A stretch of DNA of 64,000 bases from Betaproteobacteria bacterium (GCA_022340285.1 JAJDOG010000084.1:62001-126000); one strand, 5' to 3'. Positions 16,529-24,591 are shown, counted from the first letter of the stretch. A program made the numbers and translations. Notes: generated by a model not told the origin, from the sequence alone.

Positions 16529-18139
16529 ATGTCCGTCGACAGGCAAGCCGCGCCAGGAGGCGCCCCATCCCGCACGATCTGGCGTGCAACGTGGCGAGCA
16601 TGGGAGCGGGCCGAGCTCGCGTTCGATGCGGTGTTCGGCGCAGACGGGAATCCCCTGCGGCACCTCGGTGCGCTCGGATTTCTTTTCTTCTGGGTGATGC
16701 TCGGCACGGGCCTCTATCTCTACATCGTGTTCGAAGGCACCGCCGAAGGCGCGTACCGGTCGATCGATGCGCTGTCAGCCGCTGCGCTCGGGTCGATAAT
16801 CCGGAGCGTGCACCGCTACGCCGCCGACGGATTCGTCGTGGTGACGGCGCTCCATCTTGTGCGCGAGCTCCTCGCCGGCCGCTTCACCGGCGCGCGCTGG
16901 TTCGCATGGGTCACCGGCGTGGTCCTGATCTGGTTCCTGTACGCGTCGGGCATCGGCGGCTACTGGCTGGTCGGCGACCAGCTTGCCCAGTGGAGCCTGA
17001 CCGCCACCGCGGAGTGGTTCGACGCGTTGCCGCTTTTCGGGCTGTCGATGGTGCGAAATTTTCTCTCGAGCGGACAGATGACCGACCGCTTCTATGCGCT
17101 GCTTTCGTTCCTGCACGTCGCGATCCCGCTCACTTTGCTCCTCGGCATGTGGCTGCACATTCAGCGGGTGACACGGCCCAACGTGACCCCGAGCCGCGCG
17201 CTCATGCTCGGGACCTTTGCAACGCTCATCGCGCTTTCACTCATCAAGCCGGTGACGAGCCTGCTGCCGCCGGACTACGGCGCGGTGCCGGCCACGATTC
17301 CGGTCGATTGGTACTACCTCTTCATCCATCCGCTGATGGACGCCACATCGCCGGCCGCGCTGTGGACGATGGTGATGCTCGCCACGCTGGTTCTCGCGGC
17401 GCTGCCGTGGCTGGTGCGCGTGTCGCACGAGCCGGTGGCGCAGGTCGATCCGGCGAACTGCAATGGCTGCGGCCGCTGCTTTGCCGACTGCCCGTTCGGC
17501 GCCGTCGTGGTGGAACCTCGTACCGACGGCCGGCGCGGCCCCGGGCTCGCGCGGGTGCTGCCCGAGCTCTGCGTGAGTTGCGGCATCTGCGCGGGTGCGT
17601 GTCCGTCTTCCACGCCGTTCCGCACCGTTGCCGAGCTCGTCACGGGCATCGACATGCCGCAACGCTCACTTGCCGAGATGCGCTCCCGAATGGAGCGCGC
17701 GCTCGCCGGCCTCGAGGGCAGTCCGCGGATGCTGGTATTCGGGTGCGACCGCGCCGCCGACGCACGCGTGCTCGAGCGGCCCGATACCGGCGTGATCAGC
17801 CTGCTCTGCACCGGCCAGTTGCCGCCGTCGTTCATCGACTACGCGCTGCGCAGCGGCGCCGACGGCGTGCTCGTCACCGGCTGTGCCGAAGACGGCTGCT
17901 ACTATCGGCACGGAAATACCTGGACCGCGCAGCGCATTGCCGGCGTCCGCGAGCCGCATCTGCGGGTGTCGGTGCCGCGTGAACGGGTGCGGGTGGTCTG
18001 GGCGGCGGAGGACGACATGGCGAATCTGCGCGCAGCGGTCGAGCACTTTCGCGCCGCGCTCACCAACCTGCCACCGGCAGAGTCGCGGCACGCCGCGCGT
18101 ACCAAGCGCCCCAGGCGCAAGGAGGTCGCCCTTGGCTGA
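16529..18139 (+). CDS. Cytochrome b - 2[4Fe-4S] ferredoxin - MvhD/FlpD fusion
   Basis: 536 aa. Order: (1) cytochrome b N-domain (~30-270) with bis-His helices (RSVHRYAAD...HLVREL and LSFLHVAIP...WLHIQR); (2) an extra helix pair near 270-310; (3) two [4Fe-4S] motifs, CNGCGRCFADCP and CVSCGICAGACP (~312-370); (4) an MvhD/FlpD-type domain (~400-480) with VFGCDRAAD, LLCTGQLPPSF and GCAEDGCYYRHGN. In methanogens and sulfate reducers such domains pass electrons between hydrogenase or formate dehydrogenase and heterodisulfide reductase. Linking one to a membrane cytochrome b suggests a route between low-potential Fe-S carriers and quinone. Function unproven; partner unknown. Confidence 0.85.
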   Translation: MSVDRQAAPGGAPSRTIWRATWRAWERAELAFDAVFGADGNPLRHLGALGFLFFWVMLGTGLYLYIVFEGTAEGAYRSIDALSAAALGSIIRSVHRYAADGFVVVTALHLVRELLAGRFTGARWFAWVTGVVLIWFLYASGIGGYWLVGDQLAQWSLTATAEWFDALPLFGLSMVRNFLSSGQMTDRFYALLSFLHVAIPLTLLLGMWLHIQRVTRPNVTPSRALMLGTFATLIALSLIKPVTSLLPPDYGAVPATIPVDWYYLFIHPLMDATSPAALWTMVMLATLVLAALPWLVRVSHEPVAQVDPANCNGCGRCFADCPFGAVVVEPRTDGRRGPGLARVLPELCVSCGICAGACPSSTPFRTVAELVTGIDMPQRSLAEMRSRMERALAGLEGSPRMLVFGCDRAADARVLERPDTGVISLLCTGQLPPSFIDYALRSGADGVLVTGCAEDGCYYRHGNTWTAQRIAGVREPHLRVSVPRERVRVVWAAEDDMANLRAAVEHFRAALTNLPPAESRHAARTKRPRRKEVALG

Positions 18140-19547
18140 TGCGCCCGCAGGGGTCGCACGGTACTTCGGGAAGTGGATCTCGCTCGCGCGCGGGGAGTAC
18201 CGGCTCGCGGTGCCGGACGGCGCGCGCGCGAAGCTCGCGCGCGGCTGGCTGCAGCTCGCGCTTGCCGCACTCATCGGCGCCGGCGTGTACTCGATTCTGC
18301 TCGTCGTCTCGCGCACCCCGGGTCTCGCCGGGCTCTTCCCGGTCGAGAACTTCTTCCGCGTCGCGCTCGTCGTGCACGTGGATCTTTCCGTGCTAGTGTG
18401 GTTCGTTGCGATCGCCGGCGTGTTCTGGAGCATCAATTCCACGCCGCGCTGGACGCCGCTCGGCTGGGCGGCATTCGCGCTGGCTGTCGCCGGCACTGTC
18501 CTGCTCGCCGTGGCGCCGTTCACCCAGCGTGCCGCGGCGGTGATGGCGAACTACGTACCGGTGCTCGACGGCGCGGTGTTCCTCGCCGGGCTGACGGCGA
18601 TCGCCGGCGGCATGGCCATGCTGGTTCTACGCGGGATGGTAGCGGTGCCGCGCGTCGGCACGCGCCTCGACGGCGCTGCGGCACTGCGCTTCGGACTGAA
18701 CAGCTCGGTGGTTGCAACCGCGATCGCGCTCGCCGCATTCGCGTGGTCGTGGCTCGACGTTCCGCGCGGTCTCGAAGGCAAGGCCTATTACGAGCTTCTC
18801 TTTTGGGGCGGTGGGCACGTGCTCCAGTTCACCTGGACACTGCTCATGATGGTCTCCTGGCTGTGGCTCGCTTCGGCCATCGGTGCACCGATTCCGCTGA
18901 CGCCGCGCGTCGCCGTGCTGCTCTTCGCCGTGGCACTCGTGTCCGTCTTTTTGACACCAGTCATCTATCTCGCCTATGCGGTGCCGTCCGTCGAGCACTA
19001 TCGGCTGCTCACCTGGCTGATGCGCTTCGGCGGCGGCCTGGCGATGCTGCCGATGACGCTCGCAGTACTGGTCGCGCTGACCGGTGCGCGGACCACCGAC
19101 GAGACACAACGACCGCTGCGTGCCGCGCTCGCGTCGTCTCTGGTCCTGTTCGCTTTCGGCGGACTAATCGGATTCATGATTCAGGGCTCGAACGTGCGGA
19201 TCCCGGCGCATTACCACGGGTCGATCGTCGGGATCACGCTCGCGTTCATGGGCGTCGTGTATCACCTGCTGCCGCAGCTCGGCTACCGCACCCCGATCGG
19301 GCGCCTCGCGACATGGCAGCCGTACGTCTACGGGGCCGGACAGCTCATGCACGTTGCCGGCCTGCTCTGGTCCGGCGGCTACGGCGTGCAGCGCAAGGTC
19401 GCGGGCAGCGAGCAGGTGTTGCGCACCACGGGCGAGGTGATCGGCATGGGCTTCATGGGGCTCGGCGGACTGATCGCGATCGTCGGCGGCGTGCTCTTTC
19501 TCGTGGTCGCGTTTCGCTGCATGGCGGGCGGGCGGGAGCGCCGATGA
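18132..19547 (+). CDS. Divergent heme-copper-oxidase-like subunit I with incomplete metal-ligand set
   Basis: 471 aa from TTG 18132, chosen because GGAGGT sits five bases upstream; it overlaps the previous gene by 8 bases. About twelve helices. Heme-type ligands: H82 (LVVHVDLSVLVW), H360 and H362 (IPAHYHGSIVGIT), typical of cbb3/NOR-like subunit I. Helix VI has GGGH229-VLQ232. In helix VII the usual HH pair is reduced to VEH289Y, so a standard three-His CuB/FeB site is not evident. It could be an alternative NO reductase branch with changed ligands, or a heme-only electron-transfer subunit. No CuA or NorC-type partner is adjacent; the cytochrome b fusions may take that role. Confidence 0.75.
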   Translation: MADAPAGVARYFGKWISLARGEYRLAVPDGARAKLARGWLQLALAALIGAGVYSILLVVSRTPGLAGLFPVENFFRVALVVHVDLSVLVWFVAIAGVFWSINSTPRWTPLGWAAFALAVAGTVLLAVAPFTQRAAAVMANYVPVLDGAVFLAGLTAIAGGMAMLVLRGMVAVPRVGTRLDGAAALRFGLNSSVVATAIALAAFAWSWLDVPRGLEGKAYYELLFWGGGHVLQFTWTLLMMVSWLWLASAIGAPIPLTPRVAVLLFAVALVSVFLTPVIYLAYAVPSVEHYRLLTWLMRFGGGLAMLPMTLAVLVALTGARTTDETQRPLRAALASSLVLFAFGGLIGFMIQGSNVRIPAHYHGSIVGITLAFMGVVYHLLPQLGYRTPIGRLATWQPYVYGAGQLMHVAGLLWSGGYGVQRKVAGSEQVLRTTGEVIGMGFMGLGGLIAIVGGVLFLVVAFRCMAGGRERR

Positions 19548-20485
19548 GACTGGTACGAGCGATGGTCTGGGTCTCGGCGGTCCTGGTGCTGGTGGTGAAC
19601 GGCGCGAGCGCCTATGTCCGGCTCGCGCAGCAGGGCGTGGGTTGCGAACCGTGGCCGCAATGCTACGGCCGCACTGCGCCGCAGGACGCGGGCGCGGTAC
19701 CCGCTGCGGATTCTCCGCACTTCTACGTGCGGGCAACGCATCGGCTGGCGGCCAGCCTGGCCGGCGTGCTGTTTCTCGCGATCACGTTCCTCGGCTGGAA
19801 CGCGTGGCGAAGCGCCGCGCCGCGCGTGGCCGCGATCAAGCTGCTCGTGCTTGCGGCCTTTCTCGCCTGGCTCGGCCGATACACGCCCTCGCTCGTCCCT
19901 GCGGTCACGATCGGTAACGTCGTAGCGGGAATGGCGACGTTCGGCGTGCTCGCCTGGCTCGCCGCATGGCGTCCGGATTCCGGCGGGACGTCGATCCGTG
20001 ACCTCCTTCCCCGCGGACCCGCGCTGCTGATCTCGGCGGCACTCGGCGTTGCGGTGATCCAAATCGCGCTCGGCGCGCTCGCGAACGCGCGCTACGTGGC
20101 AGCTGCCTGCGAGGGTTTTCCATCGTGCGGCGGAGCGTGGTGGCCGCACGCGGGTGGCGCCGGATTCGATATCTTCACCGCCACGGCCGTGCCGCTGACT
20201 GCGGTCGAGGAGGCGGGGCGCCAGGCCGTGCAGCTTGCCCACCGCCTCGGCGCGGTGTTCTTCGCCGCGCTGGCAGTCGCGGTCGCTGTCGCCGCGCTCC
20301 GGCGTGCAAACGGGCCGCACGCGGCCGCAATCCTGCTTCTCGCGCTGGTCGCCGGGCAGGTCGCCCTCGGCGCGGTCATCGTGAGTGCGGGGGCGCCGCT
20401 CGCGACGGCCGTCGCGCATAACGTGATCTCGAGCCTCGTGCTCGGCACGCTGGCGTGGTTGCATAGTCGGGCGCAACAAGCATAG
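19544..20485 (+). CDS. Second heme A synthase homologue (CtaA/COX15), Cys-pair type
   Basis: 313 aa, ATGA overlap with the preceding gene. Eight membrane helices. Unlike the copy at 8.3-9.4 kb it has cysteine pairs in both extracytoplasmic loops (GCEPWPQCYG and CEGFPSCGG), the arrangement in Bacillus-type and many bacterial CtaA proteins where the disulfide is functional. Histidines RATHRLAAS, QLAHRLGAVFF and VAHNVISS mark the heme sites. It probably supplies a modified heme to the HCO-like protein encoded just upstream, or makes heme A under different conditions from the first copy. Confidence 0.85.
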   Translation: MRLVRAMVWVSAVLVLVVNGASAYVRLAQQGVGCEPWPQCYGRTAPQDAGAVPAADSPHFYVRATHRLAASLAGVLFLAITFLGWNAWRSAAPRVAAIKLLVLAAFLAWLGRYTPSLVPAVTIGNVVAGMATFGVLAWLAAWRPDSGGTSIRDLLPRGPALLISAALGVAVIQIALGALANARYVAAACEGFPSCGGAWWPHAGGAGFDIFTATAVPLTAVEEAGRQAVQLAHRLGAVFFAALAVAVAVAALRRANGPHAAAILLLALVAGQVALGAVIVSAGAPLATAVAHNVISSLVLGTLAWLHSRAQQA

Positions 20486-20495
20486 GAGCCAACCG

Positions 20496-20708
20496 ATGAT
20501 CGTCATCGATGCACGCGAGCTCGAGCCTCCGGAACCGTTCGAGCGTGTGATGGAGGCGCTCAGCGACCTGACGCCGGGCGAGCGGATCAAGCTGATCCTT
20601 AACCGTGAGCCGCATCCGCTCTACCGCGTGCTGGAGCGCAACGGTTATACGTACGATCCGACCTGGTTCGACGACGGGCGCTGCGAGATCCTGATTTGGC
20701 AGAAGTGA
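20496..20708 (+). CDS. DUF2249 domain protein
   Basis: 70 aa. It begins IVIDARELEPPEPFERVMEAL and has the DUF2249 pattern LTPGERIKLILNREPHPLYRVLE. These small cytoplasmic proteins often occur with hemerythrins and denitrification genes; biochemical role unknown. Ten bases after the CtaA homologue, so probably the last gene of the DNR-driven operon, followed by hairpins at 20.74-20.84 kb. Confidence 0.85.
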   Translation: MIVIDARELEPPEPFERVMEALSDLTPGERIKLILNREPHPLYRVLERNGYTYDPTWFDDGRCEILIWQK

Positions 20709-20740
20709 CGGCAGCAACCGCCCCGGCCGCTGCGCAGCCA

Positions 20741-20761
20741 CCCCTCCTTGAAAAGGAGGGG
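20741..20761. terminator. Hairpin after the cytochrome b operon
   Basis: Perfect 9-base stem CCCCTCCTT / AAGGAGGGG with a 3-base loop, no T-run after it. It may act as a terminator or transcript-end stabiliser, or be part of a dispersed palindromic repeat. Confidence 0.5.
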
Positions 20762-20810
20762 AAATAACTAAACCTTTCTCCTGCTTGCTCTTACCGGGAT
20801 GGGGGGGTAA

Positions 20811-20836
20811 CGGGGGAAACCAGGCGGTTTCCCCCG
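20811..20836. terminator. Strong palindromic hairpin between convergent genes
   Basis: An 11-base perfect stem (CGGGGGAAACC / GGTTTCCCCCG) with a 4-base loop, located between the DUF2249 gene and the convergent dnr gene. A bidirectional terminator is the likely role, although no T-run is present. Confidence 0.55.
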
Positions 20837-20862
20837 GTTCGTAACCTTCCGCTCTTACGCCC

Positions 20863-21555
20863 TCACAGGGCGTACTGCTGGAGTCGCGCGACGCTCGGAA
20901 TCGCGACGGTCCGTCCCTGCACCTCGATGAGCTCCTCGGCGGCGAGCTCGTGCAGGATGCGCGAGAAGTGTTCCTGCGTGAGGTTCAAGCGTGACGCGAC
21001 GATGCCCTTGGTCGTCGGCAACGTCACCTCGATCGAATCCACGTCCTCGCTTTCGCGCCGGCAGTCGCGCAGCAGGTAGCCGATCACCCGCTGGGTGCCG
21101 GAGCGCATCGAGTAGGCCTCGAGGTCCGACATCAGGTGGTGCAGACGACGCGAGAGGCCGGCGATGATGCGACGCGCGAAGCGTGGGTCACGGTCGAGCT
21201 CGTCGAACACCGCCTCCTTCTGCACGTAGAGCAGGAGCGTGTCGGCGAGCGCCTGAGCAGTGACGACATGAGGGCGTTCCATGAACATGACCGCCTCGCC
21301 GAAGCTTCCGCCCTGGCCGATGATTTCGACGACCTTCTCGTCGCCTTTCGAGGAGATGAAGGCGAGCTTCACCTGACCGTAGACGACGAGGTGGAAGCCG
21401 TTCGCGGGATCGCCGCGATGGAAGAGGATCTCGCCGCGCTCCGCGCGCACCTGCCGCGTGTGCCTGGCGATACGCTCGAGCTCCTCGGGCGCAAGCTCCT
21501 TGAAGAGCGGAATATTGGCGAGAAACGCCAACGGTTTGATCGGTGCTGTCGCCAT
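20863..21555 (-). CDS. dnr: Crp/Fnr-family regulator, Dnr/NnrR-like
   Basis: 230 aa. The N-terminal cyclic-nucleotide-binding-like domain (~15-130) lacks the N-terminal cysteine cluster of FNR/ANR, so it does not sense O2 by an Fe-S cluster; Dnr proteins of this build bind heme and sense NO. The HTH (~170-210) has NLTQEHFSRIL, the E-xx-SR recognition signature that reads TTGAT half-sites, matching the many TTGAT-N4-ATCAA-like boxes in this window. It is therefore the likely activator of norSY, the cytochrome b operon, nsrR-nnrS and the formate dehydrogenase. The gene symbol is by similarity. Confidence 0.85.
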   Translation of the reverse strand: MATAPIKPLAFLANIPLFKELAPEELERIARHTRQVRAERGEILFHRGDPANGFHLVVYGQVKLAFISSKGDEKVVEIIGQGGSFGEAVMFMERPHVVTAQALADTLLLYVQKEAVFDELDRDPRFARRIIAGLSRRLHHLMSDLEAYSMRSGTQRVIGYLLRDCRRESEDVDSIEVTLPTTKGIVASRLNLTQEHFSRILHELAAEELIEVQGRTVAIPSVARLQQYAL

Positions 21556-21628
21556 TTCCTCTGCGCCGGAGGGTGCCGCGCGCCGAACGCGCGCGAAGGC
21601 GCCATTTCAACGGGAATGACGTACTAGG

Positions 21629-22171
21629 TCAAGCTCCGTCGGGGTACGGTTCTTTTCGCCGTTCGGCCATCCCGCGGCCGAGCCGCTCGAGCTGCTCGGG
21701 GGAGAAGCGTTTCTCGGCGATGGGCAGCAGCGTTTCCTCCTCGCGCTCGATGTGGCTCACATAAAGCATGTGACAACGGTCCACGGCCTCGCGGTTCAGC
21801 TCCTTCGAGCGACCTTCCATGATCGCCGCGAGCTGCGGGCGCAGGACGTCGCGCCAGACGGCCTGCAGCCGCTCGTGCTCGCCGCGCAGCTCCGCGACGA
21901 GCTTTGCGACGGCAGCCCGGGACTTCGCGGGTGCGGCCTCGACCACAGCGTCGTAGAACTCCAGCTCCTCGTCCTCGTGGTGATGCGCCATTTCCTCCTC
22001 GAAGAACCGCACGATGTGCCCGGCCGTGGCCTGGGCGTCCGCGTCGCAGCCGCTCGCGCTCAGGTGCGCGCTCAGCCGCTGCATCAGCGCACAGCGGTGC
22101 TCGAGCCGCTGGTGCGTGTGGCGGATCAGCTCGAGCGGACGGTCGAATCCCAGCAATGCCTGCGCGCACAT
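21629..22171 (-). CDS. Hemerythrin HHE-domain protein
   Basis: 180 aa, mostly alpha-helical. Di-iron ligand motifs of the hemerythrin fold: RHTHQRLEHRC near the start, EEEMAHHHEDEELEF (~60-74), GEHERLQ and SHIEREEETLLP (~143-154). Such proteins bind O2 or NO or help repair Fe-S clusters under nitrosative stress (YtfE-like). It sits downstream of sirB2 and next to dnr, so a role in the NO response is plausible but unproven. Confidence 0.88.
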   Translation of the reverse strand: MCAQALLGFDRPLELIRHTHQRLEHRCALMQRLSAHLSASGCDADAQATAGHIVRFFEEEMAHHHEDEELEFYDAVVEAAPAKSRAAVAKLVAELRGEHERLQAVWRDVLRPQLAAIMEGRSKELNREAVDRCHMLYVSHIEREEETLLPIAEKRFSPEQLERLGRGMAERRKEPYPDGA

Positions 22172-22186
22172 TCGATGCCGCCCTTT

Positions 22187-22576
22187 CTAGATCCAGGCTC
22201 TCATCGGATTCGCGTCGCGCGTCAGGGCCACGGCGACGATATAGAAGAACACGAGCTGGGCAGCGACCCATGCGACCGCACGAACCGGCTTCGTCGGGCC
22301 ACGCCGGAGCGCCACCATCCCGATCAGGATGTACACGATCAGTCCCGCCACCTTGGCGGTCAGCCAGGCCGAGCTTCCCGGGTACTGCCGGATGATGGTC
22401 GCGAGCCAGATCGCGGCGACGAGGAGAACGGTGTCATTGACGTGCGGCACGATCCTCACCCAGCGCCTCGTCAGCATCGGCGAATCGGAAAGCATCCATG
22501 TCCCGCGAACGAAGAACAGGCCGTAGCTCACGATCACCGTGGCGACATGCAGATACTTGAGCGCGAGATAGCCCAT
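22187..22576 (-). CDS. SirB2 family membrane protein
   Basis: 129 aa with four membrane helices; LKYLHVATVIVSYGLFFVRGTWML at the start and RIVPHVNDTVLLVAAIWLA match the SirB family. Its histidines in helices 1 and 3 could bind heme, but the function is unknown. It is the first gene of a two-gene unit with the hemerythrin and has a DNR-like box about 80 bases upstream. The name SirB comes from an old and misleading virulence phenotype. Confidence 0.85.
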   Translation of the reverse strand: MGYLALKYLHVATVIVSYGLFFVRGTWMLSDSPMLTRRWVRIVPHVNDTVLLVAAIWLATIIRQYPGSSAWLTAKVAGLIVYILIGMVALRRGPTKPVRAVAWVAAQLVFFYIVAVALTRDANPMRAWI

Positions 22577-22652
22577 TGGCCCACGACCGTAGTTCCGCGG
22601 CGGTCTCCCTGCCGCGCATCGTGCGAGCTTAGAACCGCACCGTGCCGCGGCT

Positions 22653-22666
22653 TTGATCTAGGACAA
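22653..22666 (-). promoter_or_regulatory. Weak DNR/FNR-like box upstream of sirB2-hemerythrin
   Basis: TTGAT-CTAG-GACAA: one perfect half-site and a second half with two mismatches. It is placed where an activator of the sirB2 unit would bind. The rest of the 22577-22786 gap holds nothing else I can name. Confidence 0.35.
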
Positions 22667-22786
22667 ACCGCCGGGCACGATCTCCATCTTCGCGCTCAGA
22701 CTGGAAATCGTGACTCGGCCGCTTGCGCAGGCCGTGTCACGTACTGTCGGAATCGGCACGCATGCGCGAGGGCGTCGGGCAGCGGC

Positions 22787-23770
22787 CTACGGAACGACGA
22801 CGGCCGCGCCGGTGATGCGCCCTTCGCGCAGGCGGGCGAGCGCCTCGTTCGCCTGGTCGAGCGCGAACGTTTCCACCTCGGTGCGCACCGGAACTTGCGG
22901 CGCGATCGCCAGAAACTCCTCTCCGTCGCGGCGCGTGAGATTCGCGACCGATCGGATGGTGCGTTCGCCCCACAGGATCTCATAGGGAAAGGCAGGGATG
23001 TCGCTCATGTGTATGCCCGCGCAAACCACGGTGCCGCCGGGCGCGACGGCTCGCAACGCAGCGGGCACGAGTGCGCCCACCGGCGCGAACAAAATCGCGG
23101 CATCGAGCGGCTCGGGCGGCAACTGCGTGGAGTCGCCTGCCCAGGAGACGCCGAGGGACTTCGCGAACGCTTGCGCCGCGGTGTCCCCGGGGCGCGTGAA
23201 CGCGAAGAGCTCGCGCCCCTGCCATCGCGCCACCTGCGCGACGATGTGGGCGGCCGCACCGAATCCGTAGATGCCCAGGCGCCGAGCGTCGCCGGCGTGC
23301 ACGAGCGAGCGATATCCGATCAGCCCTGCGCAGAGCAGCGGAGCGGCCTCCGCGTCACCATAGATTTCGGGCAGCGCGAAACAGTATCGTGCATCGGCGA
23401 TCGTCTCCTCCGCATAGCCGCCATCCAGGTGGTAGCCGGTGAACCGCGCCGAGGCGCAGAGGTTCTCGCGGCCGCTCTTGCAATACACGCAGTGTCCGCA
23501 AGTCCAGCCGAGCCAGGGCACGCCGACCCGGTCGCCGGTCCGGAAGCGCTCGACGCCGGCGGCGACCTCCTCGACGACCCCGACGATCTCGTGCCCGGGC
23601 ACCACCGGACTGCGCAGTTCGGGGAGATCGCCGTCGGTGATGTGCAGGTCCGTGCGGCAGACCCCACAGGCCGCGACGCGCAGCCGCACCTGACCACGCT
23701 CCAACGCGCGAGGCGGGAGCGTGCCCGGTCGCAGGGGTGAGCCCGGATGGTCGAGCAGCATTGCGTGCAT
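22787..23770 (-). CDS. Zinc-dependent alcohol dehydrogenase (MDR family)
   Basis: 327 aa. Catalytic zinc ligands: C-G-V-C-R-T-D-L-H near residue 36 and GHE at ~59; structural zinc cysteines CGHCVYCKSGRENLC at ~91-105. The Rossmann part has GIYGFGAAAHIVAQVA. It is close to AdhP/propanol-preferring dehydrogenases and to the YahK-like 'zinc-binding alcohol dehydrogenase family' found near stress genes. Substrate unknown; NAD(P)-dependent oxidation of a primary alcohol is likely. No clear operon partner. Confidence 0.88.
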   Translation of the reverse strand: MHAMLLDHPGSPLRPGTLPPRALERGQVRLRVAACGVCRTDLHITDGDLPELRSPVVPGHEIVGVVEEVAAGVERFRTGDRVGVPWLGWTCGHCVYCKSGRENLCASARFTGYHLDGGYAEETIADARYCFALPEIYGDAEAAPLLCAGLIGYRSLVHAGDARRLGIYGFGAAAHIVAQVARWQGRELFAFTRPGDTAAQAFAKSLGVSWAGDSTQLPPEPLDAAILFAPVGALVPAALRAVAPGGTVVCAGIHMSDIPAFPYEILWGERTIRSVANLTRRDGEEFLAIAPQVPVRTEVETFALDQANEALARLREGRITGAAVVVP

Positions 23771-23842
23771 AGGCGATCGCCGATAGCCGTCCCCGATCAG
23801 TGTGCCGCAGTCGCGGCAAACCGGGTAGCTCGCGCGGGTCAG

Positions 23843-24466
23843 TCAGTGCTTGAGCGCCAGGCCGTTTTCGGTCGCGTAGACGGCCGCCTGAACGCGGCTC
23901 TCCAGCTTGAGTTTTCTGAGGATATGCTGGACGTGGATCTTCACCGTGCTCTCGGCAACGCCGAGCTCCCGTGCGATCTGCTTGTTCGTCCAGCCCTCGG
24001 CGATGAGTATCAGAATCTGCTGCTCGCGCGGCGAGAGGGGCGACGCGGGCGGGGCCGAGAGATCCGTCGCGGACCGGTACCCGAACAGACCGCCGTGCTC
24101 GACCGTGCAGCGCAGGGCATCGGCCATGAGTCCGCCGTCTAGATTGCGGACGAGATAGCCCGATGCTCCTGCGTGTAACGCCTCCAGGAGCGCCTCCTCC
24201 TCCTCCGAGCGGGTAAGCACCAGGACGTGCGCGCCGGGTGCCGCGGCACGGAGCTTGGTGACGACCTCTCCGTGCCGTGCGTCCTCGAGCTTGGCCGTGA
24301 GCAGCACCACGTCGGGCAGGACCGAGGCGGCCAGCGCCAACGCACGCTCCGGACTCTCGGTGTCACCGACGATCTCAACACCCGGCTGCTCCGCGAGCGT
24401 GGCGACCAGCCTGTGGCGCTCGGCGGCGACCGATTCGACCACCAGAATTCGGAGCACGCGAACCAT
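23843..24466 (-). CDS. NarL/FixJ-type regulator with degenerate receiver domain
   Basis: 207 aa. The C-terminal LuxR-type HTH (~145-200) is canonical (LSPREQQILILIAEGWTNKQIARELGV). The N-terminal receiver is not: the phospho-acceptor Asp is T57 (PDVVLLT57AK), the acidic pair after strand 1 is E11-S12 instead of two acids, and the conserved Lys is R107 (GYLVR). Aspartyl phosphorylation as in NarL is therefore unlikely, and it may be constitutive, ligand-controlled or controlled by partner binding. No sensor kinase gene is adjacent. The start at ATG 24466 was chosen at the beginning of the receiver; the open frame upstream has no family character. Confidence 0.85.
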   Translation of the reverse strand: MVRVLRILVVESVAAERHRLVATLAEQPGVEIVGDTESPERALALAASVLPDVVLLTAKLEDARHGEVVTKLRAAAPGAHVLVLTRSEEEEALLEALHAGASGYLVRNLDGGLMADALRCTVEHGGLFGYRSATDLSAPPASPLSPREQQILILIAEGWTNKQIARELGVAESTVKIHVQHILRKLKLESRVQAAVYATENGLALKH

Positions 24467-24577
24467 GGCCAGCGGCGTTCTTACCCGTTGATTCAAGATG
24501 CTCCTCCTTCCAACGTGCCCTGCTGCAGTCAATCCAGGACGGATAAATCGAGCTTGATCCGATGCCAAGGAGGCCGT

Positions 24578-24591
24578 TTGACATAGGTCAA
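24578..24591 (-). promoter_or_regulatory. Palindromic DNR/FNR-like box upstream of the NarL-like gene
   Basis: TTGAC-ATAG-GTCAA is a perfect 5-4-5 palindrome, differing from TTGAT-N4-ATCAA by one symmetric change per half. It lies about 110 bases before the NarL-like start, so it could control that gene. Confidence 0.45.

Noticed and set aside
18173-19543. Long frame fused upstream of the second ctaA homologue
   Set aside because: This part is a shadow of the HCO-like gene; the family start is the ATG at 19544 overlapping the previous stop.
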